Shown piece by piece: positions 26,828 to 34,829 of a DNA stretch of 64,000 nt (position 1 is its first letter; every line of letters starts with the position of its first letter). The DNA comes from Candidatus Helarchaeota archaeon (lineage in GTDB: Archaea > Asgardarchaeota > Lokiarchaeia > Helarchaeales > HEL-GB-A). The stretch is taken from contig JABXJT010000004.1 of NCBI GenBank assembly GCA_013375455.1, positions 55,927-119,926 of the forward strand, written 5' to 3'. Under the pieces are notes generated by a model, which saw nothing but the letters and a program-made list of their open reading frames with translations, had not been told where the DNA came from and did not search any database. Made by a program: the position numbers and the translations under genes.

Positions 26828-27085
26828 ATGGAACGCATTAAAGCAAGCATTTCGGTTAAATTCTCGGATTCTAAAACTGCAAAAGATTTTTTCATTTCTT
26901 TAGAGCCTGAGACACTAAAATCATTTTCAGATAGATCGAGGATTTCTATGAAACAAGAAGATGATAACATTCAATTTCAAATTGATGCAAAAGACATCAC
27001 GGCCTTCCGAGCTACATTAAATTCATATTTAATTTGGATGCGAGTTCTCTCTACCATAACTCCATTATGTGAAACTCAAAAATAG
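26828..27085 (+). CDS. pcc1: KEOPS complex subunit Pcc1
   Basis: Pcc1 is the dimerising small subunit of KEOPS, which makes the t6A modification of ANN-decoding tRNAs. The 85-residue protein has the family pattern: strand-rich start (IKASISVKFSDSKTAKDFFI), LEPETL, DDNIQFQIDAKDITAFRATL and a final helix (NSYLIWMRVLSTI). It follows rpl37ae, as in many archaea, with no rpoP gene between them. Confidence 0.88.
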   Translation: MERIKASISVKFSDSKTAKDFFISLEPETLKSFSDRSRISMKQEDDNIQFQIDAKDITAFRATLNSYLIWMRVLSTITPLCETQK

Positions 27086-27148
27086 CAAACGTTCAAATAT
27101 CAAAAATTATCTAAAATCATAAATAAAAAAATAGGATTTGTAACAAAA

Positions 27149-27529
27149 ATGGCAAAAATATCACCTCAATTACAACAACAGTTGCTGCAATTACAACAAT
27201 TGCAACAGAAAATGGAAATTTTAGTTGGTCAACGGATGCAGCTTGAACGAGAATTAAAAGAAACGGAAAGGGCACTAGCTGAGTTAGAACAATTGGACGC
27301 AAGTGCTACTGTTTTCAAGACAATTGGTGCAATTCTTGTAAAAGCTAATAAAGACAAAGTAAAAGAAGAATTAGATGACAAAAAAGAAACTCTCGATATG
27401 AGAATTAAGACGATCGCTAGACAAGAAGAACGAGCAAAAACTGATTTAGAAGAGAAAAGGAAAGCTCTTCAAGCAGCCCTTCAACCTCAAATGGGCGGTA
27501 TGGGTGGAGGCTTTCCAGGCCCGATGTAA
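27149..27529 (+). CDS. pfdB: Prefoldin subunit beta
   Basis: Prefoldin hands unfolded proteins to the group II chaperonin. The 126-residue protein has two long coiled-coil helices rich in Gln, Leu and Glu (QLLQLQQLQQKMEILVGQRM and the C-terminal helix after residue 70), separated by the hairpin ATVFKTIGAILVKANKD typical of the beta subunit. It ends in a Gly/Met/Pro-rich tail. Its position between pcc1 and a DUF3194 gene is conserved in archaea. Confidence 0.93.
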   Translation: MAKISPQLQQQLLQLQQLQQKMEILVGQRMQLERELKETERALAELEQLDASATVFKTIGAILVKANKDKVKEELDDKKETLDMRIKTIARQEERAKTDLEEKRKALQAALQPQMGGMGGGFPGPM

Positions 27530-27580
27530 TCATCTTATTTTTTTCTAATTTTATGAAGAATCGAGTCCTAAAGACACAAA

Positions 27581-27874
27581 ATGAGTCACAAAGCTTCTTT
27601 CTCAATTCAAAATTTATCAACGGAAGAAATCGAAGAGCTTCTTTTTCAAGCAGAAGAACATGCCCGTGATTATATTCAGAAACAAATCCCTCCTAAAGAA
27701 TTAAAAACGCTTGATATTGTGATTGAGTATAATAGCGATGAACTTCAAATCGAATGTGTTATTGATTTAGAGTTAATAAAGCGATCTAAACATAACCCGA
27801 AAAAAGTAACTGATGAAGCTATCCAAAAAATATTTGACCTTATTGAAATCGAACTTCAAAAAAGGATTTCATAA
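27581..27874 (+). CDS. DUF3194 family protein
   Basis: A 97-residue acidic protein with helix (STEEIEELLFQAEEHARDYI) then strands (LDIVIEYNSDELQIECVIDL) and a final helix. This matches the small DUF3194 family that is found just downstream of prefoldin beta in archaeal genomes. Function is unknown. It is the last gene of the superoperon, convergent with a zinc-ribbon membrane protein gene 7 bp away. Confidence 0.8.
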   Translation: MSHKASFSIQNLSTEEIEELLFQAEEHARDYIQKQIPPKELKTLDIVIEYNSDELQIECVIDLELIKRSKHNPKKVTDEAIQKIFDLIEIELQKRIS

Positions 27875-27881
27875 ATAAAAA

Positions 27882-28130
27882 TCAGCCACCAGTAAACATT
27901 GGTAGCACAAACATCATTACAACTACTACTACAATCATTAAAATCATACAGAGCCACATATTTCGATTTTTGCCCTTCTGTTTACCTTTCCATTCTAAAT
28001 ATTCGGTTTCACAATTGGTCGAACAGAATTCCTTGTTCGTAGCTGTCGCTATTCCACATACGAGGCAGTGTTTATGGGGCTCCCATTTCTTGACCCATTT
28101 CTTTTTCTTTTGTTTTTCTTGCATGCTCAT
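27882..28130 (-). CDS. DUF2116-type zinc-ribbon membrane protein
   Basis: ATG at 28130 (MSMQEKQKKKKW) gives 82 residues; the open frame extends to 28163. A very basic N-terminus is followed by a treble-clef ribbon (CLVCG, then FCSTNCETEYL) and a C-terminal transmembrane helix (LCMILMIVVVVVMMFVL). This is the layout of the archaeal DUF2116 family. The protein is expected to be tail-anchored with the ribbon in the cytosol. Confidence 0.78.
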   Translation of the reverse strand: MSMQEKQKKKKWVKKWEPHKHCLVCGIATATNKEFCSTNCETEYLEWKGKQKGKNRNMWLCMILMIVVVVVMMFVLPMFTGG

Positions 28131-28207
28131 CGTTAATGCCCGAGAAGTACTGTAAGGAAACAATAAAATGTAAGGTATTTAAATTTATACATATTTTAAC
28201 TTAAAAA

Positions 28208-28897
28208 TCAGAATATGATACGAGTCCCGACTTTCTCGCCCTTTACGACTTTCACGATATTTTCTGGATTGGTTCCTGAGATGAAATGGGTATAAATTTT
28301 TGATCGCTCAATTATTTTCAGTGCTAAATAATCAAATAGTTCATATTTCCCTGCAAGAGTAGCTTGGGGTTTGTCAATTAATTTAAAAAGTTGTTCGGTA
28401 GCAATCTCATCAAATTTCTCAGCATTGGGATCTTTATTGGGGTCAGCACTGTAAATACCATCAACATCTGTAACATTAATGAGCATCTTCGCATTGATGA
28501 GTTCAGCAACTATAGCTGCCACCGCATTCGTGGATTGACCTGGTTGGAGTCCTCCAAGTATGACAAGCCGTCGAATGGAAGCTGCTTGTAATGTTTCTTC
28601 CAAGGTTCTTGGCGGGATTGGATAGACAAGCCCTTTTAAAGCGCTAATTAGAAGTCTAGCATTTACACGTGATACACGAATCCCAATTTCATCACAATAA
28701 CCCTCAGATGCGCCTAATGCGCGCATCGCTGTAATGTATTTTCTGGCTTCAATCCCACCACCGACCACCACGACGATTTCATGACCTTCTTTTAATAGTG
28801 ATTCAAGAGTTTTCGTGAATTTTTTAATTAATTCGACCTTTATTCGAGCGTCCTTATCTAAGAGTAGTGATCCTCCGATTTTTATGACCAATTTCAT
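28208..28897 (-). CDS. pyrH: Uridylate kinase
   Basis: The enzyme phosphorylates UMP to UDP. The 229-residue amino-acid-kinase fold shows LVIKIGGSLLLD at the start, VVVVGGGIEARKYI, LQPGQSTNAVAAIVAELI and NVTDVDGIYSADPNKDP, and the Lys/Thr-rich C-terminal GEKVGTRI. This is the short archaeal form. It lies directly downstream of alaS on the same strand, 63 bp apart. Confidence 0.92.
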   Translation of the reverse strand: MKLVIKIGGSLLLDKDARIKVELIKKFTKTLESLLKEGHEIVVVVGGGIEARKYITAMRALGASEGYCDEIGIRVSRVNARLLISALKGLVYPIPPRTLEETLQAASIRRLVILGGLQPGQSTNAVAAIVAELINAKMLINVTDVDGIYSADPNKDPNAEKFDEIATEQLFKLIDKPQATLAGKYELFDYLALKIIERSKIYTHFISGTNPENIVKVVKGEKVGTRIIF

Positions 28898-28960
28898 TAA
28901 TGAACACCTTAAGAGTTAGAAATTATGCTTTAATTTAAAATTTTTTTCACGAGTATCTCA

Positions 28961-31741
28961 TTATTTTTTTGCTAATAATTTTCTAATTATTGATAAACAA
29001 ATTTCCTTCAATTTTTTCTGGTCCATTTTAGGAATGCCACCACCTTGACCCAACTCTGGTTTGCCACCGCCACCACCACCAACTTCCTGAGTGATAGCTT
29101 GGACTATATTACCTGCATGAAGCCCTTTATCAAGTGCTACCTGACCTAAAAGAATAACCAAGTTCATTTTTTGATTAAGACCGAAAAGGACAGCCACTAC
29201 TGCCTTATTTACTTGATTGAGAGCTCCACCTAATTTAATAAGGTCATCTTGTGTTTTCCCTTCAAAGAATTCTATGATCATTTTTAGATTTTTTTCATCT
29301 ACTGCATTTTCTAATAAGTGAATCTTCTCAATTTCGACGAGTTGTTCTAAAAGCTTATCCTTCTCCTTTCGAAATTGTTTCCATTCCTTGAAAAAGCGTT
29401 CTGCCGTTTTTGGAACTTCACTATCGCCAACTTCAAAGACTTTGGCGGTATCTTTAAGTAACTTCTCCTGCTGTTGGATAGCTTTAACACCAGCCGCTCC
29501 TGCTGTATATGTAAGTCTAACAATACCGTCTCCTCTTCTCGTTGCACTAATAATTTTTATAGGACCAATTTCCCCCGTATTTTTAAGATGGGTACCACCA
29601 CAAGCTTCTACATCCCAATCTATAATGTCGATGACTCGAATTTCCTTTCCAGGAACAATACCGCCTTGGTACAGTGTAAAACCATATTGTTGTTCTGCCT
29701 CACCTCGAGGCATGAATTTAATCTCGACTGGCCTGGTTTCCATTACAACCTCATTTGCCAAGCGCTCAATTTCCCATAATTCCTCTTGAGAAACAGCTTT
29801 ATAATGTGTTATATCTAGACGGGCAATATCCGGCTTTTTTTCTGCACCGGCTTGCCATATATGATTGCCTAGAACGCGTTTTGCTGCACCATTTATGACA
29901 TGCGTGCCCGTATGGTGACGCATGAGTGCCGTACGCCGGTCTTTATTGATTTTAATTTGAGCTCGAGCACCTTCTTTTAGTTTAGTAGGCTTTTTCTTCA
30001 GCTCATGGATTACTACTCCACCTACTTTCTCCACATTTTTAACAGTATAATCTGCAATATATCCTTCATCATGAATTTGTCCGCCCCCTAAGGGGTAGAA
30101 GATCGTTTGATCGAGGATGACATTATTCCCTGGGAGTATTTTAATTATTTTAGCTTCTGTCGAATCGAGATATTGATCCTCATAGTACAGGAGACGTGTA
30201 TCGGGTACATCTTTAAGTGAATCTTTAAGCTTCTCCTCCAAGGTGACTTCTTTTGCTTTTCTTGTTTGGATTTTCTTTTCCTCAAGCTTCTTAAAGAAAT
30301 CAGGAGGAATTTCCACCCGAATACCTTGTTCAGCTGCTATTTCCTCGACTAATTCAGGTAAGATTCCTTCCGATTGATAGAGTTTGATTAATTTATCTAG
30401 GTCAAACTCGACATTCTTTTTAATTAAATTGTTAATGTGATTCCTGCCCATGGTAAGAGAGGTATCATAACGTTCTTGTTCGATTTTAAAAATATCATCA
30501 ATGGAATCTTCAGCATTCTTAACTCCCTTATAGGTTTTTTGTAAATAATCGATATGCCAATGACAAATATCTAGGAGATCTAGATTATTAAACTGGAATC
30601 GCTGCTTTAGGTTTATGGCACGCCGTAAAATGGTTCGGAGATTATATCCACCACCAACATTAGAGGGAATCGCCCCATCAGAAACGGTATATATTATTGT
30701 CCGGAGGTGATCAGCTATGGCATATAAAGCTTCTAATGGTCCTATGATCTTCTCAAGTTCGGTATAATCGATTCCGATTTCCTTAGCGACTCGTTGACGT
30801 TCGACCTTTATATCAACCTCATCAACATTCAGTAAACCAGAAAGAACATAATATTTATTCAGTAATTTAGTGTCGATTTCAATGCCAACAGCGTCCCGCA
30901 TCTTGGTTAATACCGGACCGAATGTTGCCTCATAAACCGTGGGTGATCCTATAGCGTACCAACCAACCCGCTCCACGCCCCAGCCGACATCCACCACTGT
31001 CATTTCCATTTGGCGGTAGGTGTCATCAGGGAGAACTTCATACTGCATGAAGACACTATTGACAATTTCTAAACCATCACAAAATGATTCTAGGCAGGGA
31101 CCGAAGTTTCCACCTCCTAGCCAGATATCCTCACGCAATGTAATTTTATCTTCAGGAATCTGGAGAACCTGAGTTAAAAATTGAAAATCGAGTTCTATGC
31201 AACGATCCATCCAATATCCTTTGTAGCCAAGCTTCTTAGAGTTAAAGGCGTGTTGACCACCCATGATAAAAGAGGTAAGATGCCTTCCAGTTCGCCCAAC
31301 ATTGTCAATGTCGTTGAAACCTTTGCCACCAAACCGAATGCATGGTTGAGGTAGAACTAGTGGATTCGCTGGGGGTTTGATCGTTCCATTCAAAATGTTT
31401 GGTTGAAAGCATGCAATAGATGCAATGGTGAATTCGATATCATCACGCCATCGTGCTACCGTTGGGTATTCGGTTATCCAAGTATGCCCTTGATCCTCAA
31501 AAAACTTGCACCAATTTCGCACGGTGTCATGAAAATCCCAAGATTTCCCTGATCCTTTTCCAATAAACGTATATCCGCCGATACAGTTTGTATCACCGCA
31601 ATCTGAGCGGTCAGGATTTAAAGTCCAATAATAACCTCCACAATGAGGACATTGTTTCCTATTAAAACCCTTCTCTTTGAAAAGTTGGACTTCGTAGGCT
31701 GCTCGGCCGAAAATTTTCCTCAATTTGTTCTTATCCAGCAT
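28961..31741 (-). CDS. alaS: Alanyl-tRNA synthetase
   Basis: The 926-residue archaeal-type AlaRS. An N-terminal CPHCGGYYW zinc motif precedes the class II core; tRNA-recognition helices follow. The editing domain shows HHTGTHVINGAAKRVLG (about 608) and the CGGTHL zinc motif (about 714). The C-terminal region ends with a Gly-rich loop (EVGGGGGGKPELGQGGG) typical of the DHHA1 domain. The N-terminal zinc motif is a hallmark of archaeal AlaRS. The plus-strand frames inside it are shadows. Confidence 0.96.
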   Translation of the reverse strand: MLDKNKLRKIFGRAAYEVQLFKEKGFNRKQCPHCGGYYWTLNPDRSDCGDTNCIGGYTFIGKGSGKSWDFHDTVRNWCKFFEDQGHTWITEYPTVARWRDDIEFTIASIACFQPNILNGTIKPPANPLVLPQPCIRFGGKGFNDIDNVGRTGRHLTSFIMGGQHAFNSKKLGYKGYWMDRCIELDFQFLTQVLQIPEDKITLREDIWLGGGNFGPCLESFCDGLEIVNSVFMQYEVLPDDTYRQMEMTVVDVGWGVERVGWYAIGSPTVYEATFGPVLTKMRDAVGIEIDTKLLNKYYVLSGLLNVDEVDIKVERQRVAKEIGIDYTELEKIIGPLEALYAIADHLRTIIYTVSDGAIPSNVGGGYNLRTILRRAINLKQRFQFNNLDLLDICHWHIDYLQKTYKGVKNAEDSIDDIFKIEQERYDTSLTMGRNHINNLIKKNVEFDLDKLIKLYQSEGILPELVEEIAAEQGIRVEIPPDFFKKLEEKKIQTRKAKEVTLEEKLKDSLKDVPDTRLLYYEDQYLDSTEAKIIKILPGNNVILDQTIFYPLGGGQIHDEGYIADYTVKNVEKVGGVVIHELKKKPTKLKEGARAQIKINKDRRTALMRHHTGTHVINGAAKRVLGNHIWQAGAEKKPDIARLDITHYKAVSQEELWEIERLANEVVMETRPVEIKFMPRGEAEQQYGFTLYQGGIVPGKEIRVIDIIDWDVEACGGTHLKNTGEIGPIKIISATRRGDGIVRLTYTAGAAGVKAIQQQEKLLKDTAKVFEVGDSEVPKTAERFFKEWKQFRKEKDKLLEQLVEIEKIHLLENAVDEKNLKMIIEFFEGKTQDDLIKLGGALNQVNKAVVAVLFGLNQKMNLVILLGQVALDKGLHAGNIVQAITQEVGGGGGGKPELGQGGGIPKMDQKKLKEICLSIIRKLLAKK

Positions 31742-31800
31742 GGGACTCTTCCTTCAAAGCAAGCTTAATTATTATAAATTGCGAAGTTATTATTAAAAGG

Positions 31801-32868
31801 TTATTAGTATCGAAACTTAAAATTAAGAAAAATGAGGGATTCGGAATAAATATTGACCTCGATGAACATCAAATCGAGAAAGTTGCTGATGTACTAGCCT
31901 CTTTAAGTTTTAAACCATTCTCTTACTTAAATCCATTTTTAGATCCGCCCAGCCAAGCACCTCCCGAATTAGTAGCTGATTACTATTTCTTCATTGTTTC
32001 AATTGATTACAGGACTTCCACTCCTAGCCAACATTTTGAAGGAACAATCCAAGGTAAGTTTTTTCATGGGGCAGACTTGCTCTATGCACTTGCAATTCAA
32101 AGACTGAAGGAAAATTCAGCATTTTTTATTGCAGAAAACATGCAACACATCACGGATGAGGAAGTTAAAAATTGGTTAAGCATCCTGGAGGATGGAAAAC
32201 GGGTGACTATTTATAATCCCGAGGAAAGAGCTGAACTACTACGCAATTGTGGAGAAAATTTAATCAAATTAGGACATCAGTCATCTTTTGGTTTAATTCA
32301 TCAATGTGATGGCTGCTTAATTCGGAGCGACGGGAAAGGTTTGCTCCAAATTCTGGAGAATTTTAAGGCGTACAGTGATCCTGTAAGCAAGAAATCTTTC
32401 CTGTGGATTAAATTTCTAACTGGGAGAAGACTTTTGGAGGTCAAAGATATGGAGAATCTGAACGTGCCAATTGATAATCATTTGGCTCGAATTGCACTCC
32501 GGAGCGGAATGATAAAAATAAAGGATGTAGAAATTAAAAATCGTCTTAGGGCAGAGTCCCCATTTACGTTACTTGAAGATATAGAATTACGAAATATGGT
32601 TCGAAATGCCTTTAAAGAAATAATGAAACATAAAAAATTGAATTTCAGAAACCTTGATGATTTCTTTTGGGTCCTTGGGAGAACGCATTGCGTTCATTCT
32701 AAAAATCCCTTATGTGAGAATTACAAACATGAACCCGCTTGTCAATTATTGGTGGAACTTAAAATTAATTGTCAGGAAAAATGTCCACTTGCCTCATGCT
32801 GTCGCGGTTTTCGTGAGTACGCATATCGGGAATTGTTTGAGCCGAATATAAGGACATATTTTTATTGA
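31801..32868 (+). CDS. HhH-GPD-like protein with C-terminal Cys cluster, start unresolved
   Basis: A continuous frame with protein-like sequence runs from about 31801 to the stop at 32868 (roughly 355 residues). The first ATG, GTG or TTG in frame is TTG 32077, which would delete about 90 good residues. A helical core contains NVPIDNHLARIALRSGMI, reminiscent of the helix after the catalytic site in HhH-GPD DNA glycosylases. The C-terminus has a cysteine cluster (HCVH, LCENY, ACQLL, CQEKCPLASCC) fit for an Fe-S centre. No exact family is recognised. A TATA-like sequence at 31772-31780 suggests transcription begins near 31800. A non-AUG start or another intron is possible. Confidence 0.6.
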   Translation, partial: LLVSKLKIKKNEGFGINIDLDEHQIEKVADVLASLSFKPFSYLNPFLDPPSQAPPELVADYYFFIVSIDYRTSTPSQHFEGTIQGKFFHGADLLYALAIQRLKENSAFFIAENMQHITDEEVKNWLSILEDGKRVTIYNPEERAELLRNCGENLIKLGHQSSFGLIHQCDGCLIRSDGKGLLQILENFKAYSDPVSKKSFLWIKFLTGRRLLEVKDMENLNVPIDNHLARIALRSGMIKIKDVEIKNRLRAESPFTLLEDIELRNMVRNAFKEIMKHKKLNFRNLDDFFWVLGRTHCVHSKNPLCENYKHEPACQLLVELKINCQEKCPLASCCRGFREYAYRELFEPNIRTYFY

Positions 32869-33123
32869 ATTTACAAAGCTTTTCTCGTGAGATTGGTCCA
32901 AGATCCTGCATTCTTCAAATATGTTTCTATGGTACTCCCAGAGGATTAAAGGAAAGTTTTCCATCGTAAGCCTATTCCTCATCCTACTTATTTACTCCTT
33001 AAATAAGAAAATATCTCTATTTTTTGGTTTTTTTGAATTTTTGATAATTTAACACCATCAAAATTACCTAAAAGTTTTAATTAAAGCGTTGAGAGATTAA
33101 TTGTTAAGTGAGCCAAGAAAGAT

Positions 33124-33210
33124 GCCGGCGTGAACCGAAATGGATAGGTGGCGGCCTGCAGTTTTATAGGAGATAGCCGTATTATGAGGGTTCGAGTCCC
33201 TTCGCCGGCT
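33124..33210 (+). tRNA. tRNA-Cys (GCA) with a 13-nt anticodon-loop intron
   Basis: Acceptor GCCGGCG 33124-33130 pairs with CGCCGGC 33203-33209, and discriminator U is at 33210, as expected for Cys. The anticodon stem GCGGC 33151-33155 pairs with GCCGT 33176-33180; anticodon GCA is 33158-33160. The variable loop is ATTAT and the T-arm GAGGG-TTCGAGT-CCCTT. The D-arm is short of one base and has G where A14 is usual. CCA is not encoded. The intron follows nucleotide 37, the standard archaeal place. cysS lies 1.6 kb downstream. Confidence 0.88.
33162..33174 (+). other. 13-nt intron in tRNA-Cys, position 37/38
   Basis: Between G37 at 33161 and A38 at 33175 lie 13 nt (ttttataggagat). With the anticodon stem as outer helix, CTGC 33156-33159 can pair with GGAG 33169-33172 (one G-G mismatch) as the central helix. 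The bulges are then AGT 33160-33162 and ATA 33173-33175. Cutting between bulge nucleotides 2 and 3 gives exactly this intron. The inner helix is reduced to a 6-nt loop. Confidence 0.8.
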
Positions 33211-33257
33211 TCACCTTTTTTTCTAAAGGAGCTTGAAGAATGAAAATATACAATACA

Positions 33258-34247
33258 TTATTCTAGATCTAATTGTCCCTCTAAAGTCTTCACGCATTCC
33301 CCCGTCTCAACATCCCAAATTTTGATGGAATCACCGCGATCAGCGGTCTGACCGCCATTTGAAATGATCCTCTTCCCATCGGCTGTAATCGCGATGGCCT
33401 CGATAAATCTACCGGGGTTCTCAAATGTTCTCAAGCACTCCCCAGTTTCGAGGTCCCACATGCGCATGGTATGGTCGATACTTCCAGAGATGACCTTCTT
33501 TCCATCCGGTGTTACAATAACAGTATCAATCATGTCTGCATGTCCCTTGAGCGTTTTTACACAGCTCCCCGACTTTGCGTCCCAAATTTTGATGCAGTGA
33601 TTTTTGAATTCGATCCGATAATCAACTTCTACCGCTTCACATTCTGCTGAAACCAACTTATCTCCATTGGGAGTAACTGCAATGGAATTTGGGTAGGTGG
33701 GGCCGTGTTCGAAGGTCATCATGCAAGTTCCTGAGGCGCGGTCCCAAATTCGTATCGCATTGCTCACTGTAATGATTTGTTCTCCACTGGGTGAAATTAC
33801 CATGGACGTAACTCCAGAGGGGAACTGTAAAGGTTGCCCCTTCACGGTTTGTACACACTCCCCTGATTGAAGGTCCCACAGTTTTATGGTCCGATCGCCA
33901 CTCCCTGAGACGATGATCTTCCCATCAGGAGTGATGACTACGGTATTTACATGCATCTTATGACCTTCCAAAGTCCTGAGGCAACACCCTGTTTTAACAT
34001 CCCAACTTTTGATCGTTCCATCGCCGCTCCCTGAAATTAACCTTTTCCCGTCAGGTGTTATGGCTAACGATGCAACAAACTTCCCATGCCCCTCCAAGGT
34101 ATTTAAGCACGTCCCCGATTCCATTTCCCATATTTTTATTGCAAAATCGCCTCCTGAAATGATTTTTTCCTCATCGGGCGTAATGACAATAGAATAGATG
34201 CAACCTCGGTGCCCTTCGTTGGATGCGGACGGAGTATTTTTCATCAA
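33258..34247 (-). CDS. WD40-repeat beta-propeller protein
   Basis: The 329-residue protein is built almost wholly of WD repeats of about 40 residues; units read like VITPDGKKVISGSIDHTMRM followed by WDLETGECLRTFE. About seven blades can be counted, so it should close as a single propeller with no extra domain or signal sequence, in the cytosol. Such proteins act as binding platforms. Its base composition is visibly richer in G+C than its flanks, which suggests later acquisition (inference). Confidence 0.9.
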   Translation of the reverse strand: MMKNTPSASNEGHRGCIYSIVITPDEEKIISGGDFAIKIWEMESGTCLNTLEGHGKFVASLAITPDGKRLISGSGDGTIKSWDVKTGCCLRTLEGHKMHVNTVVITPDGKIIVSGSGDRTIKLWDLQSGECVQTVKGQPLQFPSGVTSMVISPSGEQIITVSNAIRIWDRASGTCMMTFEHGPTYPNSIAVTPNGDKLVSAECEAVEVDYRIEFKNHCIKIWDAKSGSCVKTLKGHADMIDTVIVTPDGKKVISGSIDHTMRMWDLETGECLRTFENPGRFIEAIAITADGKRIISNGGQTADRGDSIKIWDVETGECVKTLEGQLDLE

Positions 34248-34527
34248 ATTAAATAACCTCCTACTATTTTATAAATGCATTAAAGAAATTTAAAATTTAA
34301 CTACAGTAATTGTTTGCTTAATAATCAGAGCCGTAACTTTAATGGGATTGTCAAATTTCTCAATGCTTGGATTTCTTATATTCTTTTAATTACATTTAAA
34401 TATTGAAAGAATCACTTAATTTACAGCCAAACAGTGTGGTTTTTGGTAAAATCAAAGAGGGCCCAAACCAAGTCAATTCTCGGATTTTATTGGATTTGAA
34501 GGAAAAAATTTAAAGGATTTTGAAGAG
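34248..34527. other. Gene-free stretch with possible eroded 5' coding sequence
   Basis: The 280 bp upstream of the small 34528 frame hold no complete gene. A short frame beginning GTG 34436 (VFGKIKEGPNQV, then NSRILLDLKEKI and a stop) lies out of phase just before it. This could be the detached start of the same gene after a frame break. No convincing BHB was found between them. The region also contains the upstream side of the WD40 gene. Confidence 0.3.
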
Positions 34528-34746
34528 TTGGTGTATTTAGCAGAGAGGGCAGTTTCTAATTTGAGTATCAGGAGAAATTTACAAGATTTAGCAAAAAATA
34601 GTCAAGAATTATTGAAAAAAAGGTTTATTTATACACAAAAGGAACTTGAAGAGGAATTAGAGGAAAAGGGCAAATTAAATTTACTTAAAGAATCATCAGA
34701 CATTATGACCCTCGATTCATGGTTGCATGATGAAACAGAAGATTGA
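34528..34746 (+). CDS. Small helical protein, possibly truncated
   Basis: A frame from TTG 34528 gives 72 residues that are almost wholly helical and charged (NLQDLAKNSQELLKKRF, then YTQKELEEELEEKGKL), ending WLHDETED. No ATG start is available, and the same frame stays open upstream for about 25 more codons without a start. It may be the 3' part of a broken gene whose first part is in the neighbouring frame from 34436. No family is recognised. Confidence 0.35.
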   Translation: MVYLAERAVSNLSIRRNLQDLAKNSQELLKKRFIYTQKELEEELEEKGKLNLLKESSDIMTLDSWLHDETED

Positions 34747-34829
34747 AGGTAAAATTTAGCGAATCTATTAAGAATAATCATCTCTTTTTTTATTCTATAA
34801 TAAATCTACAAGTAAAAATTGTGACATAA

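Noticed and set aside
29388..29789. 133-codon plus-strand frame, and an overlapping 101-codon frame
   Set aside because: Both are antisense to the editing and C-terminal domains of AlaRS, which are strongly supported.
31850..31885. Hairpin CTCGAT/ATCGAG in the 5' part of the HhH-like gene as a BHB inner helix
   Set aside because: The central helix would have an A-A mismatch with no outer helix, and the cut would fall after an in-frame stop. The sequence also codes a good helix as it stands.
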